This document shows positions 36,027 through 44,439 of a DNA stretch of 54,032 nt, in pieces. The notes beneath the pieces were generated by a model, which worked only from the letters and a program-made list of their open reading frames with translations, made no database searches and was not told the origin of the DNA. How positions within the stretch are numbered: position 1 is the first letter of the stretch; every line of letters starts with the position of its first letter. A program made the translations under genes and the position numbers. This DNA comes from a virus: the IMG/VR virus record IMGVR_UViG_3300025131_009388, positions 1-54,032 of that record; one strand, 5' to 3'.

Positions 36027-36378
36027 CTAAATAATTAAAGATTATAACAGATTCACATACGTCTTTTCCGACGACATCCTCTTCTTCATAATCTCCACCT
36101 TTCACAATTATATCCGGCTTTAGCTTACTAATCAAGTTAATGGGAGTGTCTTCTTCAAAGACGTGCACCTTGTCCACGTATTTGCAGGACTCCAACATAA
36201 ATTTTCTATCGTTTTCCGAGAAGACAGGACGGGAAGGTCCCTTTAATTTTCGCACACTTTTGTCACTATTAAGACCCACGATAACACGACCATACGATTT
36301 GCAAAACTTTAGAAGCTCGATGTGGCCACGGTGAAGTATATCAAAACACCCATTGGTAAATATTGTTTTTTTAGCCAT
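35980..36378 (-). CDS. HldE C-domain-like nucleotidyltransferase
   Basis: A 132-residue nucleotidyltransferase of the HldE domain II/glycerol-3-phosphate cytidylyltransferase type. The first 20 residues hold TNGCFDILHRGHIELL with the HxGH motif, then GLNSDKSVRKLKGPSRPV (S-D..VR..KG..RP) and a central KGGDYEEEDVVG, as in heptose-1-phosphate adenylyltransferases. With the kinase it would make ADP-heptose, the donor for LPS core heptosyltransferases; a GT9 enzyme is the next gene. An isomerase (GmhA) and the epimerase HldD are not evident here, though the host may supply them. Confidence 0.87.
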   Translation of the reverse strand: MAKKTIFTNGCFDILHRGHIELLKFCKSYGRVIVGLNSDKSVRKLKGPSRPVFSENDRKFMLESCKYVDKVHVFEEDTPINLISKLKPDIIVKGGDYEEEDVVGKDVCESVIIFNYLDGYSTTEIIQDISDR

Positions 36379-36385
36379 AAGCGAA

Positions 36386-37219
36386 TTATAGCAGAAACTC
36401 TAGTACTTTGTCAATAATTTCTTTTTCATCATGATTAGATGCGTCTTCTACACACTCAGGGCATTCTACCTTAAGCCCACAAGGTCCGTGATTTGCAATA
36501 TTGATATTAATGTTTTGGGGATATGCTACCATTCTTTCGTCCTGGTATCCAGTTATTATTACCACGGAAGGTGTGTCTACGGCGGTTGCAGCATGTACTA
36601 GCCCTCCCTCTGTACTCAAGAACAACTCGGAATGGCCAATTAATATCGTTGCCTCTCTAAACGATGTCAATCCTCTATAATCTACAACGTTTTTCAACAA
36701 AGGTCCGGCGTGTGTCCCTAGTTGGACTATTTGAACCTTATCCTTTAAGGCTTCTACTATGTTTTGCCAGTTTTCCAGTGGGTAGGACCTGTTTTTGGTG
36801 TAGTTCATCTTTGAATACGGTTCTATAGTAATGAATTTCGACTCCAATCCCTCTAAAAGCTTGTTCACTCTTTCTTTTTCAGCGTTTGTAAAGTATAATT
36901 CACACCTAAGTTCGGGGTTTTCAATGCCATAAAATTCACACATCTGTTCTATTATGTGTTTGTCGCCCCTATGATAAGCCTTAATTGGTGTGTCATTCTT
37001 GCAATAATTTGCTTGAGGATTGTTTAAAAACAGAGGAAATGCCTCGTCACCGTCTCCATTTTTGTAAATATAGGGGTTATTCTCGAATACTGGACTTCTA
37101 AGCAGTTTATTAACGTTTTTGCCATCACCCTCACAGGGTAACACTTTAAGTCCCTCAGAGAGCTTGTTTGCCACCTCTCTGGCGACTGCTGTCCATGCTA
37201 GATACCCACCTAAACCCAC
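36386..37219 (-). CDS. Glycosyltransferase family 9 (heptosyltransferase-like)
   Basis: A 277-residue GT-B enzyme of family 9, which includes the LPS core heptosyltransferases. The N-terminal VGLGGYLAWTAVAREVANKL corresponds to the acceptor loop, FITIEPYSKMNYTKNRSYPL to the start of the donor domain and LFLSTEGGLVHAATAVDTPS to the nucleotide-sugar binding helix. The start must be GTG at 37219: the upstream in-frame codon is a stop three codons earlier. The N-terminal domain is short compared with the ~340-residue family norm. Placement right after the split HldE genes supports ADP-heptose as donor. Confidence 0.8.
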   Translation of the reverse strand: MGLGGYLAWTAVAREVANKLSEGLKVLPCEGDGKNVNKLLRSPVFENNPYIYKNGDGDEAFPLFLNNPQANYCKNDTPIKAYHRGDKHIIEQMCEFYGIENPELRCELYFTNAEKERVNKLLEGLESKFITIEPYSKMNYTKNRSYPLENWQNIVEALKDKVQIVQLGTHAGPLLKNVVDYRGLTSFREATILIGHSELFLSTEGGLVHAATAVDTPSVVIITGYQDERMVAYPQNININIANHGPCGLKVECPECVEDASNHDEKEIIDKVLEFLL

Positions 37220-37225
37220 TTCATT

Positions 37226-38197
37226 TCACCCACAATATTTAATCATTAAATCATAAGCGTCATTTGCATATCGCTCATAACCAGCATGCTTGAGAATATA
37301 TTTTCTCGGAGAGATTGACGGCTTAAGGTCACCATTCAAGAATTCTTTTACTTTCTCAATATAAGGGATAGCAGATCCGTCTTTTCTCTTAAGATACTTT
37401 TCTGTCATTCTATCTGTATCGTGTACCCAAAAGTTTTGATCAAATATACTCGGAGTATTATGCGGAGAACCAATCACTGGAACGTCTAAAAACATCGCCT
37501 CATATGTTGCGATGCCTGGGCACTCGTCTAGACTTAAGTTAATGCAACACTTGGACTTCAAGAGCGCATCAAAATACTCTTCTCGCTTATAGCTGCCATA
37601 AGTTAATTCAATATAAGATAAATCGTTTTCTTCTAGAAGATCTATTATGCCTTCGTGAAAATCGAAATAGTTGTCATCGTACCTTCTTCTTTTGGAGTAA
37701 ACAAGACAATCATATTCTATGTTCTTGTTGTTTATAATCTCTGGGTCTATATCAAAGGTTACACACTTATCTAGATAATCAGCTTTATGAACCAAGTCTT
37801 TTCTCAAAAACTTCTTAACATGATTGTTGTAAAACTCAACTTGATCGATATACAAGTCAAACGCGACCTCTCTCACAAACCACTGATCCCACTCATCTGC
37901 TGCGCCTATGTCTGGGTAATCTAAGAGAACATTTGGTCCAAAAACAAACTTCTTATTAGGGAAGTTTTGTTTTAAATTAAAATATAAAGTTGGATTGAAT
38001 CCTTTAGCATAAAACCAGAATACATCGAACTGGCTAATATCGTCACCCTGCTTAAGATTCCAGATCTCTTCCACATTAAATCTTTCTAATTTGTCTTGAT
38101 TTAGGGCATCGACATGATGACTAAAAGTGAGACCAGGTCCGCGATCTCCTCCAGGGCGGGAGCACATTAAAATATTGAATTTTTTAGAGGTAGTCAC
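37226..38197 (-). CDS. GT-B-fold glycosyltransferase
   Basis: A 323-residue protein with a GT-B pattern: the N-terminal FNILMCSRPGGDRGPGLTFS glycine loop, FVFGPNVLLDYP in the middle and CCINLSLDECPGIATYEAMF near the C-terminus, the donor-binding region with a conserved E. It is distant from standard GT4 sequences. GTG is the start; the 3' end of the preceding GT2 overlaps by 14 bases. Donor sugar unknown. It acts together with the surrounding transferases on the same chain (inference from coupling). Confidence 0.72.
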   Translation of the reverse strand: MTTSKKFNILMCSRPGGDRGPGLTFSHHVDALNQDKLERFNVEEIWNLKQGDDISQFDVFWFYAKGFNPTLYFNLKQNFPNKKFVFGPNVLLDYPDIGAADEWDQWFVREVAFDLYIDQVEFYNNHVKKFLRKDLVHKADYLDKCVTFDIDPEIINNKNIEYDCLVYSKRRRYDDNYFDFHEGIIDLLEENDLSYIELTYGSYKREEYFDALLKSKCCINLSLDECPGIATYEAMFLDVPVIGSPHNTPSIFDQNFWVHDTDRMTEKYLKRKDGSAIPYIEKVKEFLNGDLKPSISPRKYILKHAGYERYANDAYDLMIKYCG

Positions 38198-38996
38198 TTA
38201 TTGGAAGTTCCTCTAATCTATCATAAGGTTGTTTTGCTTTTAGTTCTGCTTCAATTCGAAGCTGATCGGTTCGATGGACCTTATCAACAGCTAATGGATT
38301 ATCTCGATTATAAACATATGTTATTTTGTCTACCGGTTTAAAATGTTTGGGTCCGGCCATTTCAATCATTGGGTACATTATAACTCTATCCCAAGTGAAC
38401 TTATAAAAATTACCATCGGCATCTTTCATGTCTTCCTCTTTGATGCTCATAAAAAGCTCTTTTCTAAATGTTCTCAAGTGAGAAAAGGTCCACTCCTTGT
38501 GGCGTATATTCCCCGTCCAATAATCATCTGTCACTCGTGGTCTAACCACCGTCCCGTCGACGCTTTCGATGTAAGAGCCAGCAGTAATCCAAGCATTTGG
38601 ATCTTGATACACCTCATTGAGATGTTGTAACACATATCTATTTGCCAACCAATCATCACCATCCAGAGCCACTATAATGGAGTCTGGACGGGCGCAATTG
38701 ACTGCAGAGACAAGATTAGGGAGGGCACGAGTATTATCAGTGTTATGCACAACGGACAACTTTCTATCTTCATTTGGTCCTGCTCTCCACTCTTTAAATA
38801 ACTTCTCTGCTAATTTGCCCGTTTTATCAATTGACGCATCATTTATAAACCGAATATCAAATTTATCATATTCTTGCTTAATAGCAGAATTTACATTTTT
38901 TTCAATCCACTTCTCATTGTTATAGGAAAGTATTACTATGGTGAAGTGATTTTCTATCAAACATTCTTCTTCGTTTAACAAAATGCGTTCTCCCAA
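38184..38996 (-). CDS. Family 2 glycosyltransferase
   Basis: A 270-residue GT-A enzyme: FTIVILSYNNEKWIEKNVNS at the N-terminus, FINDASIDKTGK, and IVALDGDDWLANRY with the DxD metal site. DRVIMYPMIEMAGP later matches the catalytic ED-type region. The start is unclear: a TTG at 38996 without a good ribosome-binding site, or an internal TTG about 12 codons later just before IENHF. The 5' end overlaps the large dual glycosyltransferase by 22 bases. Confidence 0.85.
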   Translation of the reverse strand: MGERILLNEEECLIENHFTIVILSYNNEKWIEKNVNSAIKQEYDKFDIRFINDASIDKTGKLAEKLFKEWRAGPNEDRKLSVVHNTDNTRALPNLVSAVNCARPDSIIVALDGDDWLANRYVLQHLNEVYQDPNAWITAGSYIESVDGTVVRPRVTDDYWTGNIRHKEWTFSHLRTFRKELFMSIKEEDMKDADGNFYKFTWDRVIMYPMIEMAGPKHFKPVDKITYVYNRDNPLAVDKVHRTDQLRIEAELKAKQPYDRLEELPISDYL

Positions 38997-41071
38997 AAAT
39001 AAGACGGTCTAGATTTGAGATATTCTACGATTTCCTCATGATCTTTGTTAAACCATTCTTCTTCGCGGTGTTGAACGTTCTCATTTAATTCCAGTTCACA
39101 CCCTAGCAACTTTGCCTCAATTATAAATCTAGGACACGTGTCTAATCCTCCTGGCTTGAAACACACGCCCTTAGATAGAGCCAACTTTTCTAGAAATTGT
39201 ATCGGTTTTAATCCCCACAATACTTCGTATTCTAGATTGTTTTTCTTACACCACTCTTCAGACTCTTGAGCACCCTTGACCCAACTATCGGATCCCAAAA
39301 CCACCCAATTGCCCTTCTTTCTTCCCTTTGCTTGTTCTCTGAAAGATTCCACAACCTCGAAGAACTCTTTTCCAAACAACGAGGACAAAACATGCACCTT
39401 TCCGGAATCGGCAATGTTTATCGATTCAAGATAAATTTGTTTCTGTTTTTCTGACATGAAAAATATAGATTTAGCATTTTCAACAAATCTTTTTATCCTT
39501 CCACCCTGTTCCGTTTCACCATAGTCGCACTTTTCGCCTTCAACCATCTCGTATAAAAGAGGATTGCGATGTTTGCAAAATTTATAATCAAATTCAATAA
39601 ATGAATATTCAATCTCATGTTTTTGAATCAACTCAAAAATTTCAGGAGACATATTCGCGATATTACCAAAAATCCATTTTGCTTTTTTATTATCTGAAAT
39701 GAGCTTCTCATTCAAGAGATTAGAGTTTATCGCTCCGATCTGCTTAGATGGAGAATTCTCAATTATGGTTTGCAAGCTCATTTCAGCACCGCCTTGATAT
39801 TGTCCTGCGAAGGCGTCACTAACATAAACATATTCTGGTGGGTTTAATATGGTTTGGGGGATTACAGCCGCCAACATATTTTTCAGCACCTCTTCTTCCG
39901 AATAATTCTTAAGTATATGTGTTTTAAGTTTTTTAGCCCAGGACACATATACCCCATTGTTGGTGTGAAGTGCTCGGAGTTTTTTCTTAAAATCAACTTT
40001 ATTGGGGTAAGACCACATAGATCCTTCGGGAAGTATGTCCTTCCAGATGGCTTCTTTTTGCACAGGTGCTAAAACATAATCAACTCTCGCGAAAAGGGCT
40101 TTTTTCTTCGGCTTGCCGCCCTTCCCCTTTGTTTTTACAGGAGCATAAAGAAAATCTAAATGACCGCTCCATCCAGTAGCAAGGACAGGAAGTCCGTTAC
40201 AAGCCGCTTCGAATAAGGGTAGCCCAAAACCTTCGCCGTGAGTTGCACTGATTATTGCCTTGATCTTTGGATGGGTGTACAAGGAATTGAGTTCTTCGCG
40301 GGTCATATCTCCGTGCAAAAAATATATTCTGCATTTTCGATCTCGAAATTCCTTTTGGCCCAAAAACATTTCTAACTTTTTCTTAGTAAAGGACTTGTCC
40401 ATATAACTATTCTTAGCAGTGTTTGTTTTTATAACCAATCCAACGTCTTCATTCTTGAATTCTTCGATAAACCATCTTAAAGTGTTCTCAAGATTTTTCC
40501 TAATTGACCACTGTGCCACCATAAGATAGTTAAAGTCTGTTTCTAGGTCTAACTTAAAATTCTCATCTTTTTCCAGACTCCCTACTGGATAAGGCACAAC
40601 ATCCACAGGAGACCCACACCCTAAAAGAGTCTTTGTTCCATTCTCATCTTGGACTTCGTACTTTGTATTTTCAAAAACCCACTTAGCAAATTCGGAAGGA
40701 ACAACTAGCCTGTCCATTTCATGACTTTTTTCAATCCACTTGGGAGCAACCTTTGTTGTTTCGATACCAGCAGTGACCGTAACAGCATACGGTGCCAGTC
40801 TATTAAACTCGTTTGGAATCCCAACCCTTATGTGAAAATCAAATTTTCTTTCATTTTCTGGAAGGGCTTCCAGCTTTTGTTGTAAAGTGGACATCCACTC
40901 CCTCTCTTCTGAATTTCCTAGAATCCACGAAGTGGTTCCCCAATTTAAGGGAGACAGGTAGACATCTAAAAGATCTTCTCTCGCACGCAATGATCTCAAT
41001 ACTAACCTCGTATGTTCCCCATATCCGGATTGTGTTAGTGCCGGTCCTTCTACAATAACTTTATACTTCAT
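38975..41071 (-). CDS. Large two-part glycosyltransferase, 698 aa
   Basis: A fusion-like protein. Residues ~1-400 are a GT-B transferase: VIVEGPALTQSGYGEHTRLV start loop, TDFNYLMVAQWSIRKNLENT and HGEGFGLPLFEAACNGLPVL, the GT4 donor site with E-x7-E. Residues ~420-698 form a second transferase-like part: DAFAGQYQGGAEMSLQTI loop, WVVLGSDSWVKGAQESEEWC, and KGVCFKPGGLDTCPRFIIEA, a GT-B-type C-terminal site. The two halves might add two successive sugars. ATG at 41071 lies on the stop of the upstream gene (ATGA) with GGTGGA upstream; an earlier in-frame alternative is less convincing. Confidence 0.8.
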   Translation of the reverse strand: MKYKVIVEGPALTQSGYGEHTRLVLRSLRAREDLLDVYLSPLNWGTTSWILGNSEEREWMSTLQQKLEALPENERKFDFHIRVGIPNEFNRLAPYAVTVTAGIETTKVAPKWIEKSHEMDRLVVPSEFAKWVFENTKYEVQDENGTKTLLGCGSPVDVVPYPVGSLEKDENFKLDLETDFNYLMVAQWSIRKNLENTLRWFIEEFKNEDVGLVIKTNTAKNSYMDKSFTKKKLEMFLGQKEFRDRKCRIYFLHGDMTREELNSLYTHPKIKAIISATHGEGFGLPLFEAACNGLPVLATGWSGHLDFLYAPVKTKGKGGKPKKKALFARVDYVLAPVQKEAIWKDILPEGSMWSYPNKVDFKKKLRALHTNNGVYVSWAKKLKTHILKNYSEEEVLKNMLAAVIPQTILNPPEYVYVSDAFAGQYQGGAEMSLQTIIENSPSKQIGAINSNLLNEKLISDNKKAKWIFGNIANMSPEIFELIQKHEIEYSFIEFDYKFCKHRNPLLYEMVEGEKCDYGETEQGGRIKRFVENAKSIFFMSEKQKQIYLESINIADSGKVHVLSSLFGKEFFEVVESFREQAKGRKKGNWVVLGSDSWVKGAQESEEWCKKNNLEYEVLWGLKPIQFLEKLALSKGVCFKPGGLDTCPRFIIEAKLLGCELELNENVQHREEEWFNKDHEEIVEYLKSRPSYFWENAFC

Positions 41072-42333
41072 TTTATTTCCACCATATCCCAAGCTTTATG
41101 TTTCCTAGTTTCCCACGAGCCGCCCTCTTCATGGATTCTTGTTAAAGTTTCGTCCCAAGTATCAATATAGCTGTCAAATCCATAATTATTTAACACATGT
41201 TGACGGCCAGCTGCGCCCAATGCTCTTCTGTCTTCCTCTGTCATGTTGTAGATTTTTTCTAAAGCATTTATAAAATCTTCTTTAGAAATTCTATCCTCGT
41301 AAATATAGGGCACTTGCTGAGACCCTATAATTGATTTAGATTTTGGTTCGAGCCCTATTCCAAACCAATTTTCACCGTCTGTGACTTGCTCCTGGAGACC
41401 TCCTGTCATGTTAACAATTATCGGAGTTTCACAGGATAAAGACTCCAGCGTTGCCAGCCCAAAGCCTTCAGCATCTGAAATATTAATTGTGCAATCACAA
41501 ACGTTGTAGAGCATTGCAAGATCACTCAAGGTGAGCTTGTTAACAGATAATAATGCCTGACCGTCAACCATATTTGTCTCCGCAATGATCGCCTCCAAAT
41601 CTTGACCATTTGGATCTTTTGGTTCTGTATGCATAATGATAGCGGCGTTATCTTTTCCAACCTTTTCTAGGAATTCAGAGAACCACCAAAGAACAGTGCC
41701 GGACTGCTTTCTTCTGGCATTTCTATTGTTCCAAAAGAAGAGTGTCTTTGGATCTCCGTTTTTCTTATATGCTAATTTGTTTTTTCTTCTGAAATCTTTT
41801 ATTTCTTCATCGGGTAGTCTCTTGAATACATGTACATTGGTTGTATGAGGAATCCTAAGTCTTTGCACCTCTGGTGCTACTTCGGCAACGATCTCGTCTG
41901 TTAGCTTACTTATCGTAGCTATTAAATCATTAGACATGTAAAAGTCTCTGTTAAATTTTGGAGCAGGAAAGTTATCCCATACGTGATAATATACAAGCGG
42001 GACGACAGATCTTACTTCGTTCTCAATCTCCCACAGCCATGGCCAAAAGCGCGGGTCCGTCATAATCCACATTATATCTGGCTTTTCTTGTTGCAATAGC
42101 GTTCTAACTGACTCTTGATTGCCGTATCCGTCAATAGGGTGTATCACCCAGTCATCGCCATATTCTTCCGTTGTAATTGGTTTGTAATCAGCATGCTTTA
42201 TTGCACCGCCGAAACAAACAAATTTAAACCTACCAGTTTGCAACAAACCCTCGATCATATATCTTGTTTGTCCAGCTACCCCGGAAGGGGCAAGTGGACT
42301 GTCTGAAATAATAAAGACTTTAATTTTTTTCAT
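41068..42333 (-). CDS. Glycosyltransferase family 4
   Basis: A 421-residue GT-B enzyme, first gene of the sugar cassette by transcription. KVFIISDSPLAPSGVAGQTR is the glycine-rich N-terminal loop; TLFFWNNRNARRKQSGTVLW starts the donor domain, and ISDAEGFGLATLESLSCETP holds the E-x7-E donor signature of retaining GT4 enzymes. The C-terminal helix with NNYGFDSYIDTWDE wraps back as usual. ATG start; the stop overlaps the next gene (ATGA). The usual length and intact motifs suggest an active enzyme. Confidence 0.9.
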   Translation of the reverse strand: MKKIKVFIISDSPLAPSGVAGQTRYMIEGLLQTGRFKFVCFGGAIKHADYKPITTEEYGDDWVIHPIDGYGNQESVRTLLQQEKPDIMWIMTDPRFWPWLWEIENEVRSVVPLVYYHVWDNFPAPKFNRDFYMSNDLIATISKLTDEIVAEVAPEVQRLRIPHTTNVHVFKRLPDEEIKDFRRKNKLAYKKNGDPKTLFFWNNRNARRKQSGTVLWWFSEFLEKVGKDNAAIIMHTEPKDPNGQDLEAIIAETNMVDGQALLSVNKLTLSDLAMLYNVCDCTINISDAEGFGLATLESLSCETPIIVNMTGGLQEQVTDGENWFGIGLEPKSKSIIGSQQVPYIYEDRISKEDFINALEKIYNMTEEDRRALGAAGRQHVLNNYGFDSYIDTWDETLTRIHEEGGSWETRKHKAWDMVEIK

Positions 42334-42344
42334 AGTTGTTTCCT

Positions 42345-43169
42345 TTATGGGCAGTGAGAAGATTTATAGAATTCACATCTTTTACATGATAGCTTATTTT
42401 TAATGTAATTTTTACTATTAATATGTGTTAATGCTCGATATAATAAGTCTACGGCGTTTGCTACCCTCTTTTTGCCATTCGTGACCTTGAATATTTCAGC
42501 GTTGTTTTTTTTAGCTGTCCTCTTCAAAAGGGCAAAATAGGTATCTACATTATCCGGATCGATATTGTGTTTTTTACAAAAATAATTCTTGTAAAAGCTC
42601 AATTGATATACTGTCATCTTTTCCGATTTCCTTTGCGCGTCCCAACCCCAAGAGCACGTTTTCCAATCTATTACATGATATCTGTCGTCTGGTGTCTTAA
42701 TTACCAGATCAATGAATCCTTTAAAATTAAAATCTGTTTCAAACTCGGTAATCCCTTCAAAAATTTGCTCCTCCACCGAGACCACTTCGTATTTTTCGAA
42801 GGTTCTCTCTAGCTCGGGAAGAATATATTTTACTAAGTTCTTTCCTTGTTCTACCATTTCTACAACTAATTTTTTATTAATTTCTTCTAATTCTAGATTT
42901 TTAATTTCTTCTACGAATTTTTTCTTAAAAGAGTCTTCACCGTTGATAGTGGAATCTTGTACTTTTAATTCGCAAACGTGATGAATGGCGGTGCCAAATG
43001 CAGTGTATTCATTGCCCTTAAACTTCTTTATCCCATCTAGATAAATTAACTTATGTTTGAATGGACACTCATTCCATATTTTCAGTTCTGAGAAGCTGAT
43101 TTTTTTGAGGTTCGGTCTTTGTTTTAGGCTTTCTTCTTCTCTTTGTTGTGCCTGTTGCAACTGGGACAT
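42345..43169 (-). CDS. PD-(D/E)XK nuclease, Cas4/RecB-like with probable Fe-S cluster
   Basis: A 274-residue nuclease. FSELKIWNECPFKHKLIYLD starts the fold, AIHHVCE supplies the conserved His, FIDLVIK and VIDWKT (D154, D168, K170) form the PD-(D/E)XK centre and YQLSFYKNYF the Q motif. Four cysteines, C35 near the N-terminus and C262, C265, C273 at the end, match the one-plus-three arrangement of the Fe-S clusters of Cas4 and AddB. A role in DNA end processing or recombination is likely. The ATG at 43169 has AAAGGAAG upstream and lies 101 bases inside the previous gene; a longer in-frame start lacks support. Confidence 0.82.
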   Translation of the reverse strand: MSQLQQAQQREEESLKQRPNLKKISFSELKIWNECPFKHKLIYLDGIKKFKGNEYTAFGTAIHHVCELKVQDSTINGEDSFKKKFVEEIKNLELEEINKKLVVEMVEQGKNLVKYILPELERTFEKYEVVSVEEQIFEGITEFETDFNFKGFIDLVIKTPDDRYHVIDWKTCSWGWDAQRKSEKMTVYQLSFYKNYFCKKHNIDPDNVDTYFALLKRTAKKNNAEIFKVTNGKKRVANAVDLLYRALTHINSKNYIKNKLSCKRCEFYKSSHCP

Positions 43170-43428
43170 TTGTCTTCCTTTTCTTTTGAGTGGGGACTTG
43201 CACATTCTTGTTGAAAACCCACTCACCTTCCAACTTTGGATTGTCACTATAATTATCCAACACCGTTTCCCCAATGCAATTGGCAAAGTCTACACCCTCC
43301 CTCTTGAGGAAGTCTGCAACGTCTTGTGTATCGACGTGTGTGTTTGGATCTACAGCTAACGATCTCTTTATTATTTTAACCGATACTTTTACTCTATTCA
43401 AAGTATTTTCAATTATCTTAAATTCCAT
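43069..43428 (-). CDS. Hypothetical basic-tailed protein, 119 aa
   Basis: Not recognised. The N-terminal ~75 residues look like a small mixed alpha/beta fold (NTLNRVKVSVKIIKRSLAV, then DTQDVADFLKREGVDFANCI); the C-terminal ~40 residues are strongly basic and Thr/Lys-rich (KKRKTNVP, TKRRRKPKTKTEP), suited for nucleic-acid binding. About 100 bases of its 3' end overlap the nuclease gene in another frame, which is long for this window. It could be a small partner of the nuclease. The overlap may also explain the low-complexity tail. Confidence 0.55.
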   Translation of the reverse strand: MEFKIIENTLNRVKVSVKIIKRSLAVDPNTHVDTQDVADFLKREGVDFANCIGETVLDNYSDNPKLEGEWVFNKNVQVPTQKKRKTNVPVATGTTKRRRKPKTKTEPQKNQLLRTENME

Positions 43429-44185
43429 ATTCTTTCTCCTTATTATAGTTTAATTTTTCTAGTTTGTCAAACAAAATCGGACTAATAGATGCTAATCTAT
43501 TAAAATCTTTTTTGTTGTAAAAAGTCTCGAACCCACTGGCGAAGTATTCTCTCAGGGAAGTTGCCGCATATGGAGAATAAAAAAGATTAACACTTATCGC
43601 GGCTAGAAGTGGGTATCCAATTTGATAAAACAGCACCTCATCAAATTCTTTAGAATATTCGGGATTTTTAAAATCTTGATATTCTATATCTAAGTCCTTT
43701 TCCGATTCTAACAAGTGATATAATCTCTCCCTCTTGGACAAAAACTCCGATTCCAAGTTACCATCAGAATATATCTCTATAAAGTTGTTTTCCTCGACGG
43801 CGTGGGCGATTTCATGAACAAGGTCATCTATCATGTCGCTCTCATCATCTTGTTCATTGGTGACATATATCGCTCCGTCCATATAAGCCGCATTGACACT
43901 TTTTTTAGTTAACTCTTCAAAGTGTCCAATCATAATATAATCAATATACTCCAGATACGCAGGAGGGACCTTGCTAGATACTTCACCAAGAACAACATCT
44001 AGATCAATATTTCTTGTACTAAAATGATCTTTCATTATTACTTGAATAGACCCAAACTGATCTTCTCCCGATGCTTGTCTGGATTTTTTATTAGTTTCCT
44101 TTATGTAGTTTTCAATCAACTTCTTCCTCTTTGTCGGAGGAGACCAAAGATGACTCTCTCTGCAATCTCTCTCCTTCCGTGACAT
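43418..44185 (-). CDS. HEIAH zinc-metallopeptidase-like protein
   Basis: A 255-residue protein with LVHEIAHAVEE (H124, E125, H128), the HExxH zinc-peptidase motif, within a helix; a glutamate in SLREYFASGFETFYN (about 212-222) could be the third ligand, as in gluzincins with E about 90 residues later. No signal peptide or membrane segment, so an intracellular substrate is likely. The function in phages is unknown: host-protein or prohead processing are possible. The ATG at 44185 is preferred to the in-frame TTG at 44191; both overlap the previous gene by about 75 bases. Confidence 0.65.
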   Translation of the reverse strand: MSRKERDCRESHLWSPPTKRKKLIENYIKETNKKSRQASGEDQFGSIQVIMKDHFSTRNIDLDVVLGEVSSKVPPAYLEYIDYIMIGHFEELTKKSVNAAYMDGAIYVTNEQDDESDMIDDLVHEIAHAVEENNFIEIYSDGNLESEFLSKRERLYHLLESEKDLDIEYQDFKNPEYSKEFDEVLFYQIGYPLLAAISVNLFYSPYAATSLREYFASGFETFYNKKDFNRLASISPILFDKLEKLNYNKEKEYGI

Positions 44186-44426
44186 CTTCAAGTGCCTGAT
44201 GATATCCTCTTATCCAATTTTCTTCTGCGATGGCCATAAGAAATTCTGGAAATTCTTTTGCCATGGTTTCTACGATCATTTCAACCGTTACTTGATCATC
44301 TTCCGGATTGGTCTTTTCTCCAACATAGTTGACCATCCAACTTTTCATTTCGGTGGTCGGTTCTACATTTTCCTTGATGGTTCCACCTTCTTCTAACTCA
44401 CTGTTATCTGTAAACTCAACTTTCAT
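44112..44426 (-). CDS. Hypothetical acidic protein, 104 aa
   Basis: Not recognised. It is Glu-rich and helical (VTVEMIVETMAKEFPEFLMA in the middle, then NWIRGYHQALEDV). AAAGGAG stands five bases before the ATG, a strong start signal. The C-terminal ~25 residues are encoded in the overlap with the metallopeptidase-like gene. It follows the PhoH gene after 13 bases. The helical middle resembles small adaptor-type phage proteins, but nothing indicates a function. Confidence 0.6.
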   Translation of the reverse strand: MKVEFTDNSELEEGGTIKENVEPTTEMKSWMVNYVGEKTNPEDDQVTVEMIVETMAKEFPEFLMAIAEENWIRGYHQALEDVTEGERLQRESSLVSSDKEEEVD

Positions 44427-44439
44427 TTTAACTCCTTTG

